In this document: positions 14,726 to 21,215 of the stretch, in pieces
Position numbering within the stretch: the first letter of the stretch is position 1
How the letters are laid out: every line of letters begins with the position of its first letter
Source: Mycobacterium intermedium
GTDB taxonomy: Bacteria; Actinomycetota; Actinomycetes; Mycobacteriales; Mycobacteriaceae
Assembly: GCF_002086275.1 (NCBI RefSeq)
Contig: NZ_MVHT01000069.1
Span: 1-36,412, forward strand
Reading direction: 5' to 3'
Length of the DNA stretch: 36,412 nucleotides
Notes under the pieces: generated by a model
Seen by the model: only the letters and a program-made list of their open reading frames with translations
Told to the model about the DNA's origin: nothing
The model's database searches: none
Translations under genes and position numbers: made by a program

Positions 14726-15286
14726 TCAGATTTCTGCGCCGTCGTCCGGAGTAGCCTCGGGGGCGACTTCCGGATTGTTTACTGGGAGAACTTCCAAGGC
14801 GTCCTCGGGAACGCCCTCAGGGGCCGGAGCCGGCGCAGCTTCCACTGCGTCGACCAGCTCAACGGGTGCATCCGGCAGGGGCGGAACTCCTGCCATTGGA
14901 TCTTCCATCGCGTCGAGGTCCATCGGCAAGAACATGTGGTGGGTGAATTGCCGCTGGTAAGCGCCACCGCCACCGATGCGCACCCCGCCGCCTTCACCAC
15001 TGGACACCGGGGTGCCGTCGGGCAAGGTAGCCGCAGCGTGGCCGCCGTTCCAGCCGATCACCAAGGCGTTGGGTGCGGTTCCGTACTGAAAGCCACGCTG
15101 CAACAACGCCGACTCCATATTTCCGGTGTTGAAACGGTTTCCGAATGTCGGCCGGTCGGTAGCCGTATTCGCAACCCAGGACACCAGGCCTGAGCAGTCG
15201 GTGCCCGCGGGAGTGTCCCCGCCAGAAATGTACGGCGTCCCGGAGACCTGATTTATAAGCGTCAACAACGTCGCAAGAGCAATCAT
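14726..15286 (-). CDS. NlpC/P60-fold cell wall hydrolase-like protein
   Basis: The protein is 186 residues from ATG 15286. GTDCSGLVSWVAN (Cys31) and GWNGGHAAATLPDG (His83) give the Cys-His order of NlpC/P60 peptidoglycan hydrolases, and the GTPYISGGDTPAGTDCSG opening is typical of mycobacterial members. The first 12 residues are hydrophobic but too short to be a confident signal peptide, so export is unclear. Residues 125-186 are an acidic Pro/Ala/Glu tail (PAPAPEGVPEDALEVLP) without domain signs. TAGCGT on the minus strand 8 nt before the ATG (15295-15300) could be its -10 box. Upstream DNA is strikingly AT-rich, hinting that the gene or its promoter region was acquired. Confidence 0.82.
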   Translation of the reverse strand: MIALATLLTLINQVSGTPYISGGDTPAGTDCSGLVSWVANTATDRPTFGNRFNTGNMESALLQRGFQYGTAPNALVIGWNGGHAAATLPDGTPVSSGEGGGVRIGGGGAYQRQFTHHMFLPMDLDAMEDPMAGVPPLPDAPVELVDAVEAAPAPAPEGVPEDALEVLPVNNPEVAPEATPDDGAEI

Positions 15287-15771
15287 GCCCAGGCACGCTA
15301 CCCAGTTTATGAATAGCTAAGCAAAATATGTGGCCCTGATCACTTAATTCAAAAATGGCGATGAACTGCACATACAGGAGGAATGTAACGCAAAAATCTA
15401 TAATCTGAAACAGAAGTGATCATTGTGACTCAGCAAATTACGTTACTACTCTCTATTTTTGCGTATTTTCCATAGCTAGCTGGTCCGATACCGCTTTGCC
15501 GGTCACTCAAAGATTGGATCTGGCAACATAACTATTGTGTATCGAGGCGATAGCGGACACCTCGAGGCGGCTGGTTTCGGCTGCTATAGCCCCAGCTGAG
15601 GGGTTTGCGTCGGCGATTTGGTGGCCCGGGTCACATGACCCGGCTCGCGCACGGATCCTGCCACTTCTCGGTAATCGGCCTCACCCCGACACCAAGGCGA
15701 CGTTGCCCATAGAACGGATAGGTTGCGACCTATTTCGTGTCGCTCGTACGACGCCCCATCGCGGTCGCCGA
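15287..15771. other. Gene-free gap, AT-rich in its first half
   Basis: No convincing gene was found in either strand. Positions 15300-15540 are rich in A/T runs (aaaaatcta, ctattttt, gcgtattttc), far from the GC content on both sides. It contains inverted repeats tgatcactt (15337-15345) and aagtgatca (15414-15422). The second half returns to high GC, and open frames there are antisense shadows. It probably holds the NlpC gene promoter. Confidence 0.6.
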
Positions 15772-16728
15772 TCAGCTCTGCTCGCGCCGCGTCAGCGTTG
15801 GGGGCGTCCACGTGCCGTCAAGAATCTCGGCCCTGGGACGGTACAACCGGATGACGTAATTCCAGCCTTCGGGGGTGACGATCGCGTTCGGCGGAAGTTC
15901 ACCGTCGACCGAGGCGACGAGGTGCACGGTGATCGAACCGTCGGCGTTGGGCTGGCCGGTGACACTGTTGACCGAGTAGAGGCCCTTCGCGTTCGGTTCG
16001 AAGAATCCCTTCGCGTTGTACACCGATACCGACCAAAACGCCTCGACCGGAACGTTTTTGAACACGAGTTCGTAATCGCCGACGGGAACGTTCGGGTCGA
16101 CGCCCACGTAGGTCGCCTCGGACGTCGGGAGCCCACCCCACCCTGCCGCACAGCCGATCAGATGCCGAACCGGATCAACCTCTTCGCGACGGCCAAACAT
16201 GCGGTCGAAGTTGTCGAGCCCCCGGGCCAGCGCGAGCAGCGCGTCGCGGGTGGCGTCGAGACTTTTGGCGTCGTAGTCCGGCTTGACGAATTCCTCGGCC
16301 GATCCGGCCTCGATCACAAGGCGGTCCTGCAGGGCCGCCACCGCGCCGACGTCTGCGGCGTCGTTGGGATCAACCAGAACTCGAACGCCAACGAGCACGT
16401 AGCGGGAACCGTAGTCGTCGCTGGTCAGCGAGTATTCACCCGCGTCGTGGAAAACGCTGTTCACGTAGTGGTCTTCGTTGACGACCATCGCCGAGAGGTA
16501 GCGTCCGTCCGCATCCGGCAGCCGCAGCCGCGCTGGTTGCGCGAGATCGACGATCGCGAAGCTGTACAGCGTGTCCCGGTTGAGCCGGATCACCGTCTGT
16601 TCATCGATGCGAGCGGGTGTCCGGTTGTGCCGGAAAACTCCGACGCCGCCGGCGACAGCCTGGATGTCGGCGAACATTCGGTGGGTTTCCGCGCGAACGA
16701 AGTTGTCCACATTGACGACGACCGCCAT
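15772..16728 (-). CDS. DUF1254/DUF1214 domain protein
   Basis: The 318-residue protein starts at ATG 16728, with GAGGAGG about 6 nt upstream. It has the two-domain layout of this family: an N-terminal DUF1254 part (NRDTLYSFAIVDL, GRYLSAMVVNEDHYVNSVFHDAGEY) and a C-terminal DUF1214 part (FWSVSVYNAKGFFEPNAKGLYSVNSVTG, then WNYVIRLYRPR). These proteins are widespread and mostly uncharacterised. The fold is beta-rich and no catalytic site is agreed. This copy has no signal peptide, unlike many homologues. It stands alone, flanked by the AT-rich gap on one side and the divergent HNH gene on the other. Confidence 0.85.
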   Translation of the reverse strand: MAVVVNVDNFVRAETHRMFADIQAVAGGVGVFRHNRTPARIDEQTVIRLNRDTLYSFAIVDLAQPARLRLPDADGRYLSAMVVNEDHYVNSVFHDAGEYSLTSDDYGSRYVLVGVRVLVDPNDAADVGAVAALQDRLVIEAGSAEEFVKPDYDAKSLDATRDALLALARGLDNFDRMFGRREEVDPVRHLIGCAAGWGGLPTSEATYVGVDPNVPVGDYELVFKNVPVEAFWSVSVYNAKGFFEPNAKGLYSVNSVTGQPNADGSITVHLVASVDGELPPNAIVTPEGWNYVIRLYRPRAEILDGTWTPPTLTRREQS

Positions 16729-16853
16729 CGGCTACCTCCTCGAAGCACACCCCCCAGGGAGCAGACTACGACTATCGACGGCGCGGCAGGCTTCGTCTCG
16801 CAGCATTTCGATATCGCCGCGATTTGGTGCCGGTGATCGACCGTGTTTCCAGT

Positions 16854-16865
16854 TACCGTGTGCCA
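16854..16865 (+). promoter_or_regulatory. Leaderless-type -10 element for the HNH gene
   Basis: TACCGT (16854-16859) fits TANNNT and lies 6 nt before GTG 16866, the spacing of a leaderless start. It helps to choose GTG 16866 over the upstream TTG 16824 and several in-frame GTG codons. Confidence 0.45.
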
Positions 16866-17240
16866 GTGGCCGCTCGGCGTCCGACTCGCGCGCAACGATA
16901 TGCACGTCGTCGGAAGCGGCGGTTGGCCAGCCGCGTCCACGACCTCACCGAAGCGCAGTGGACTGCGTTGAAGTCCGCCTGGGGGCACTGCGCTTATTGC
17001 GGGGCCGCCGACGCCGCGCTGCAAAAAGATTGCCTGCTTCCCATCGCGAACGGTGGCCGATACACCCTCGCCAACGTGGTGCCGAGTTGCCGCTCGTGCA
17101 ACGCGAGCAAGTGCAATTCCGAGGTCACCGCGTGGATGCGACGCAAGAAGCTCGACGAACGCGGCTTCCTTGTCCGGCAGGTCGAGATCCTTCGGTTGCT
17201 CGCCGCCGATGCGGCCCTGGATGATTCGTGCCTCAGCTAG
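16866..17240 (+). CDS. Small HNH-type zinc endonuclease-like protein
   Basis: The protein is 124 residues from GTG 16866. A very basic N-terminus (RRPTRAQRYARRRKRRLASR) precedes an HNH-like core with two zinc knuckles, HCAYC (Cys42, Cys45) and SCRSC (Cys75, Cys78). Between them is KDCLLPIANGGRYTLANVVP. In canonical HNH nucleases this segment begins DHxxP. Here the general-base His is Cys56 (KDC), while the two Asn positions (70 and 79) are kept. The protein may therefore bind DNA without cutting, or use an alternative base. The C-terminal helices (VTAWMRRKKLDERGFLVRQVEILRLL) look conserved. There is no neighbouring methylase or phage gene to suggest a restriction or mobile-element role. Confidence 0.78.
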   Translation: MAARRPTRAQRYARRRKRRLASRVHDLTEAQWTALKSAWGHCAYCGAADAALQKDCLLPIANGGRYTLANVVPSCRSCNASKCNSEVTAWMRRKKLDERGFLVRQVEILRLLAADAALDDSCLS

Positions 17241-17942
17241 CAACCGCAGCCGCTGTGGCGGCGATTGCCATGCTCTCGTGGGATGTGGCGGCAAAGGCGA
17301 GAGCAGCCCGTCCCCAGCAAGTGTTACGCCGTCCCACCCGCCAGTCGCGGTGACGGCGCTGGAAGACTCGCCGCTCACCCCGGCACGTCGGCCAAGCAGA
17401 AGGTTGAAGTGTTGCAAGACCACAGCAACAAGGACTGGCCCGCGGGCTGAAAGTGGCCCGACGAATGCCGCTACACGTATGAACCCGCGGAGGCTGGCGT
17501 ATACGCGGGCAGCGGGGCCAATGCCATTCGCGCCCACGACGACGTGGCGTTGGGCGCCTCCGGCGCCAGTGCGGATGATCCCGAGTTGATGCAGGCAGTG
17601 GTGTTGTTCCCGTCGGCCAACGCGGCGCGCGCTTTCTTCACCAATTCCGCCGACGGCCGGCCGGCCTGCGCCAACCGCACACTCACCATTCCCGGCGACG
17701 CGGACAACCCCGAGATTCATCGGCAGGTGGGGCCCGTCTCCCACACGAACGGCGTATTGAGCACTATTACGACGGTGACATTTGCCAAGGACGGCAACAG
17801 CTTTCGAGGTGTCTATCAGCGGGCGCTGACCGTCCGGAACAATGTCGCGATCGACGTGAGCGCCGGTGGTAAGGCCGCCGAGCAGATCGCCGCCAGGGTC
17901 ACAAGCTGTAGGCGCGGCGCGGATCTACTGCTGTCCCCCTAG
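17228..17942 (+). pseudogene. Broken PknH-like sensor-domain lipoprotein
   Basis: Three frames together give one recognisable protein. From GTG 17228 the first frame reads a signal-like PQLATAAAVAAIAMLS. A second frame supplies the lipobox and linker LVGCGGKGESSPSPAS and VAVTALEDSPLTP. A third frame carries KVEVLQDHSNKD, then an in-frame TGA (17448-17450), then ECRYTYEPAEAGVYAGSG and AVVLFPSANAARAFF through VGPVSHTNGVLS and QRALTVRNNVAIDV to a stop at 17942. The last parts match the extracellular PknH-like sensor domain found in mycobacterial lipoproteins. At least two frameshifts and one stop show decay. An intact stretch from 17544 of about 130 codons could still be translated but would lack its export signal. 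Confidence 0.75.
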
Positions 17943-18353
17943 CAAGTGGGCATATGGGTCGGCGTCGCTCCCGACGGACTCGGGCATCGGATAGTACGTC
18001 TTGATGAGCAGGTTCCCGTCCGGATCCCAGGCGAAAGTCTCGATGCTGTAAGCCATTTGAACGTTCGGCTCGGTGCCGAAGTAGTTCTCGCAGACCCAGG
18101 CCATTTCGTTTCCGTTGACTTGCACCGTGATCATCTTGATCTTGAGGATGGACTGGAACATGTCGAATGCGTCCGAGGTCGCGGCGGCGAAGCCGTGCTT
18201 CTCTTCGGTGCCGACCGGATCGAACATCCGGACCTCACCCGGGCAAATGGTGCGCCACGACGCAACCCATTCGTCCTTCTTACCCGCGTTCCACAGTTCG
18301 GCGTGTTTCGCTGCGTGCGCCAAGCGCGCCTGCCTGCTCGGCACCTTGCTCAT
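17925..18353 (-). CDS. NTF2/SnoaL-like fold protein
   Basis: This 142-residue protein starts at ATG 18353, overlapping the stop of the upstream W-rich gene (ATGA). The pattern AKHAELWNAGKKDEWVASWRTI, MFDPVGTEEKHGF, and WVCENYFG with YSIETFAWDPDGNLLIKTYYP is that of SnoaL-like NTF2-fold proteins (a short cone-shaped alpha+beta barrel). Such proteins bind small hydrophobic molecules or catalyse isomerisation, cyclisation or dehydration. No signal peptide is present. Its coupling to a secreted W-rich protein is unusual and may mean shared expression rather than shared location. Its 3' end overlaps the pseudogene on the other strand by 18 nt. Confidence 0.82.
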   Translation of the reverse strand: MSKVPSRQARLAHAAKHAELWNAGKKDEWVASWRTICPGEVRMFDPVGTEEKHGFAAATSDAFDMFQSILKIKMITVQVNGNEMAWVCENYFGTEPNVQMAYSIETFAWDPDGNLLIKTYYPMPESVGSDADPYAHLLGGQQ

Positions 18354-18715
18354 GCGGGAGTCCAGATGTTGTTGTTCCAGAAACCCCAATTGTTTTCGAG
18401 AGGGTTGTACATCAGCTGAGCTCCGGGAGCCCATGACGGCTGGGGCGGTCGCGGCGGCGCCCATCCCGGCGGCGGCCCCCAGGGACCCCAGCCGGCCCAG
18501 GCCGCGCCTGGCCAGTCATGGCAGGCATGCCAGTCCCAGTTGTAGATGTCCTCCCAGGCCGGGTCCCAGTAGTCACCTGGGCACCAGTGCAGTGTCGGCA
18601 CCGGGGCCGGGACCGCTTGGGCGACACCTGCAGTCAGCCCGAAGGCGGACAAGGCCAGCCCGCCGCTTGCCAGCACCGTCGTAACCCATCGCCTCACTCG
18701 CTGTGCAGCCGCCAT
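18350..18715 (-). CDS. Secreted tryptophan-rich small protein
   Basis: The protein is 121 residues from ATG 18715. A signal peptide (RRW, then VTTVLASGGLALSAFG, cleavage after AQA at 32-34) leads to an 87-residue mature part with 14 Trp (positions 44-118), many Pro and Gly, and two Cys (45, 65) that may form a disulfide. Motifs such as WDPAWEDIYNWDW and GWGPWGPPPGW recur loosely. I recognise no named family, although mycobacteria encode other short secreted proteins rich in aromatic residues. GGAGG lies 13 nt upstream of the ATG, rather far. It is the first gene of a two-gene unit, with its stop overlapping the NTF2-like start. Confidence 0.75.
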   Translation of the reverse strand: MAAAQRVRRWVTTVLASGGLALSAFGLTAGVAQAVPAPVPTLHWCPGDYWDPAWEDIYNWDWHACHDWPGAAWAGWGPWGPPPGWAPPRPPQPSWAPGAQLMYNPLENNWGFWNNNIWTPA

Positions 18716-18780
18716 CTGTTAAGAATTTCCTCCCGCCGGTTTCCAAGCAAGTGGTGATTCGAAGTCCGTTTCGTCGACGG

Positions 18781-18972
18781 AACCCCGAATGCGAGTTGGG
18801 GGACGAGCCGTTTGTCGCGACTGAAGTCACCGACGAAGACGAGTACGAGCGGCTCTATCCGCTGGCCAGTCGTGTCTTCGCGGGGTATGCCGATTATCGG
18901 ATCAAGGCGGCTGCTGCTGGTCGACACATTCCTGTGTTCAGGCCTGTGTTCAGGCTCACGCCGCATTCGTAA
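18781..18972 (+). pseudogene. C-terminal remnant of a deazaflavin-dependent nitroreductase (Ddn-like)
   Basis: The frame from 18781 reads NPECELGDEPFVATEVTDED, then LYPLASRVFAGYADYRIKA and RHIPVFR...LTPHS to TAA 18970-18972. This matches the last third of F420-dependent Ddn-family reductases (NPxVxVxVGxxxF, gyAdY, IPVfxLtP). The N-terminal two thirds are missing upstream, where the W-rich gene lies on the other strand. A 12-bp tandem duplication (18931-18942 and 18943-18954) adds residues inside the IPVF motif, consistent with decay. Confidence 0.65.
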
Positions 18973-19035
18973 CCAGGACCGGCCGCGCCTGAGACGACTA
19001 GGATTACAGCGGAATTCAAGCTAGGAAGTGATCTC

Positions 19036-19431
19036 ATGGTGCGCATTGCCTTCGCGTTGCTAGTCCTTGCCGTCGGGTTGGCCGCGCCGGCATTCGCGGA
19101 CCCCAAGGACGACGCCTTTCTGACGAACCTCAATACCTCGGGCATGGACTTCGGCCCACCCGACAAGGCAATTCAGCTGGCGAAAAACGTTGTTTGCGGA
19201 ACTCTCAGCAATAACCCCGACACTCCCAACGCCGACCTGGTCAGCAAGGTCACCAATGCCACCAACTGGCCGGCGCTCAATTCCGCTTACTTCACCGGAG
19301 CCGCGATTCAGGCGTACTGCCCGCAGTACGGTTCGCTCACGGTCCCGACGCTTCCCAGCAGGGTCCCCGGTGCTCCCAGTACCGCTCCTGCCACGCCTAC
19401 CTCGCCGACGGTCCAGGCAGCCAGCGCGTAG
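19036..19431 (+). CDS. DUF732 secreted protein
   Basis: This is a 131-residue protein from ATG 19036, with AGGAAG about 9 nt upstream. A signal peptide (VRIAFALLVLAVGLAAPAFA, cleavage after AFA) is followed by DPKDDAFLTNLNTSGMDFGPPDKAIQLAKNVVC, the DUF732 pattern, with a second Cys in AAIQAYCPQYG. The two Cys probably form a disulfide. The tail (PTLPSRVPGAPSTAPATPTSP) is Pro/Ala/Thr-rich and may be exposed. Many mycobacterial exported proteins carry DUF732, and none in this form has an established function. It is followed directly by the 85-bp repeat array. Confidence 0.9.
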   Translation: MVRIAFALLVLAVGLAAPAFADPKDDAFLTNLNTSGMDFGPPDKAIQLAKNVVCGTLSNNPDTPNADLVSKVTNATNWPALNSAYFTGAAIQAYCPQYGSLTVPTLPSRVPGAPSTAPATPTSPTVQAASA

Positions 19432-19470
19432 AGCGTCGCCTTCGGCCCGGGCTTGGTCGTCGCGCCTCGA

Positions 19471-19798
19471 GCGCCGAGCGTGGGCCCTACGCACCCCCTG
19501 CGCGCGAGACGGGGCGTAACCCCCACACTCGGCGACACCACTCGACGCCACCACCCGCCGAACGTGGGCCCTAAGCACCACCCCCACGCGAAACAGGGCC
19601 AAAACCCCCACACTCGACGAAACCACTCGATGCCACCACCCGCCGAACGTGCGCCCTACGCACCACCCCCACGCGAAACAGGGCCAAAACCCCCACACTC
19701 GGCGACACCACTCGACGCCACAACCCGCCGAACGTGGGCCCTACGCACCACCCCCACGCGAAACCGGGCCAAAACCCCCACACTCGGCGACACCGTGC
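19471..19798. repeat. 85-bp tandem repeat array
   Basis: The landmark cacactcg recurs at 19524, 19609, 19694 and 19779, an exact 85-nt period. A degenerate partial copy precedes 19524 and a truncated one ends near 19798, giving about 3.8 units. Copies differ at a few bases (ggcgacac against gacgaaac; ctacgcacc against ctaagcacc). Since 85 is not a multiple of 3, frames change in each copy, so the long open frames seen here are not genes. The gap between the DUF732 gene (to 19431) and the DUF1801 gene is filled by it. It resembles a VNTR/MIRU-type locus. Confidence 0.9.
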
Positions 19799-19813
19799 CG
19801 GGGAGCTCACCGC

Positions 19814-20155
19814 CTAACTGCGGTTAACCCTGACTGCCTCTTGAATCAACGCCTTGAACGCGCTCGGGTCTAGTTCGTCGTCTTCGCGCAGATCGATGGC
19901 CCGCCGGACGGGGGCGTTCAGACTCTCGTTGAACAAGTTGTCGGGGTCGCGCAACGACGAACCTTTCGCGAAAGTCAATTTGACCTTGTCCTTGTACGTT
20001 TCCAGCGTGCAAATCAAGCCGTCCAAGTAAAACGTCGGCACGCCGTCGGGATTGGACGGCTTGCGCCACTTGATTTCCTCGACGACGTCGGGCTCGGCCT
20101 CTTCGATCAAGGACCGAATCTCCTCGACCCGGCTGGCACGCCAATCATCACTCAC
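19814..20155 (-). CDS. DUF1801 family protein
   Basis: The 113-residue protein starts at GTG 20155; TTG 20164 is in frame but lies inside the likely -10 box. The pattern SLIEEAEPDVVEEIKWRKPSNP, GLICTLETYKDKVKLTFAKGSSL, and DLREDDELDPSAFKALIQEAV is that of the small YdhG/DUF1801 proteins, whose structures form an alpha/beta fold with an unknown role. No signal or membrane segment is present. TACATT on the minus strand (20163-20168) lies 7 nt before GTG 20155, suggesting a leaderless transcript. The neighbouring VOC gene lies 24-33 nt upstream on the same strand, so they may alternatively be co-transcribed. Confidence 0.85.
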   Translation of the reverse strand: MSDDWRASRVEEIRSLIEEAEPDVVEEIKWRKPSNPDGVPTFYLDGLICTLETYKDKVKLTFAKGSSLRDPDNLFNESLNAPVRRAIDLREDDELDPSAFKALIQEAVRVNRS

Positions 20156-20188
20156 ATCCGCCAATGTAACCGCCGCGGGGTAACCGGC

Positions 20189-20587
20189 TCAGTTCCCGAA
20201 CTTGGTGCGCGCCGCATCGGTGACCGGGGTGAACAGATTGACCAGGTTTCCATCCGGATCACGAAACAGCAGGGCGCGGTTGCCCCACGGCATCGTCGTC
20301 GGCTCTGTAACCACCTCGGCCAGGCGCCCGCGCAGGCGCTCGTAGTCGGCGTCCACGTCATCGACGATGAACTCCACGATGGCGCTGCGGTTGGCGGCCG
20401 GCTCGGCGGATCCGTCTCCGAATAGCGGCACGGTTTTGTCGCTGCCGATCGCCAGCGTGCCGACCGGCGTCGGAATCTCGGCGAACAACTCACTGCCCCA
20501 TACCGCAGGTGTCTCGGTGACCATCTCGTAGAACGCGACCAGCCGTTTGACGTCGCCAGTGATGACGCGCGTAGAAACGAATTTCAC
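20189..20587 (-). CDS. VOC superfamily (glyoxalase-like) protein
   Basis: This 132-residue protein starts at GTG 20587, with GGGAGA 7 nt upstream. It reads as one VOC module pair: STRVITGDVKRLVAFYEMVT, VEFIVDDVDADYERL, and WGNRALLFRDPDGNLVNLFTPV, the last being the usual metal-side strand with its DPDGN turn. The family includes glyoxalases, dioxygenases and antibiotic-binding proteins. The adjacent Arr gene makes a drug-binding role conceivable but unproven. It diverges from the Arr gene across 112 nt. Confidence 0.9.
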   Translation of the reverse strand: MKFVSTRVITGDVKRLVAFYEMVTETPAVWGSELFAEIPTPVGTLAIGSDKTVPLFGDGSAEPAANRSAIVEFIVDDVDADYERLRGRLAEVVTEPTTMPWGNRALLFRDPDGNLVNLFTPVTDAARTKFGN

Positions 20588-20687
20588 TCAAATCTCCCTG
20601 GGCTCGGTGTGCGACGGCTGCGGTGGACACGCTAGCCATCCCCACCGACAACCAGCTGGCATCCAGCTGTGCATCGCCCAGGATTCG

Positions 20688-20699
20688 TAGCCTGGACCC
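20688..20699 (+). promoter_or_regulatory. Leaderless-type -10 element for arr
   Basis: TAGCCT (20688-20693) fits TANNNT and lies exactly 6 nt before ATG 20700. No ribosome binding site precedes the ATG. The pair suggests a leaderless arr transcript. Confidence 0.5.
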
Positions 20700-21110
20700 A
20701 TGGGTGGGGTACTAGACGAAGGTCCGTTTTTCCACGGGACGAAGGCTGAACTGAAGGTCGGGGACGTGCTGACCCCGGGCTTCCCTTCCAACTACCGACC
20801 GGAAATCACCATGAACCACATCTACTTCACCGCTCTGATCACCGGTGCCGGGCTGGCGGCCGAGCTGGCGCCGGGGCCCGGCGAGCCGCGGGTGTACCTC
20901 GTCGAACCGACCGGTGAGTTCGAGAACGATCCGAACGTCACGGACAAGAGGTTCCCCGGCAATCCGACCCGCTCCTATCGCAGCCGCGAACCGCTCCGAG
21001 TCATCGCGGAAGTCGACGACTGGCCGCGATTGTCGCCCGCGGCGCTCCAGGCGTGGCGCGATCGGTTGGCAGCGCTGCGGGCCGACGAGCGCGGCGAGAT
21101 CATCAACTGA
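20700..21110 (+). CDS. arr: NAD+-rifampin ADP-ribosyltransferase
   Basis: The protein is 136 residues from ATG 20700. Arr enzymes inactivate rifamycins by ADP-ribosylating the C23 hydroxyl. The sequence carries HGTKAELKVGD, SNYRPEITMNHIYFTA and the near-invariant DPNVTDKRFPGNPTRSYRSREP. In M. smegmatis Arr the catalytic residues recalled are His19, Tyr49 and Asp84. Here His12, Tyr42 and Asp77 occur with exactly the same 30- and 35-residue spacings. Length and ends fit the family, so the enzyme looks intact. The gene is absent from M. tuberculosis as far as I recall. It is monocistronic, with a leaderless-type promoter and the VOC gene divergent from it. Confidence 0.95.
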   Translation: MGGVLDEGPFFHGTKAELKVGDVLTPGFPSNYRPEITMNHIYFTALITGAGLAAELAPGPGEPRVYLVEPTGEFENDPNVTDKRFPGNPTRSYRSREPLRVIAEVDDWPRLSPAALQAWRDRLAALRADERGEIIN

Positions 21111-21215
21111 GCAGAGAAGCACACCGCCGGCAACGGCGGTCCCTAACCCTTGACTCTGCGGTGAGGGCGCAGAAGTGCGAGAGAACACCGCCATAGCCGC
21201 AGCATCAACGAGCGA

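Noticed and set aside
15584..15811. 75-residue minus-strand open frame in the gap
   Set aside because: It overlaps the DUF1254 gene end in another frame, has no ribosome binding site and no recognisable motif.
15535..16836. 433-residue plus-strand open frame
   Set aside because: It is antisense to the DUF1254/DUF1214 gene, which has a strong ribosome binding site and clear family motifs.
19060..19698. 212-residue minus-strand open frame over the repeat array
   Set aside because: It repeats the 85-bp unit in rotating frames and is antisense to the DUF732 gene.
19471..19798. CRISPR array
   Set aside because: The copies are contiguous 85-bp units with no unique spacers, and no cas genes are present.
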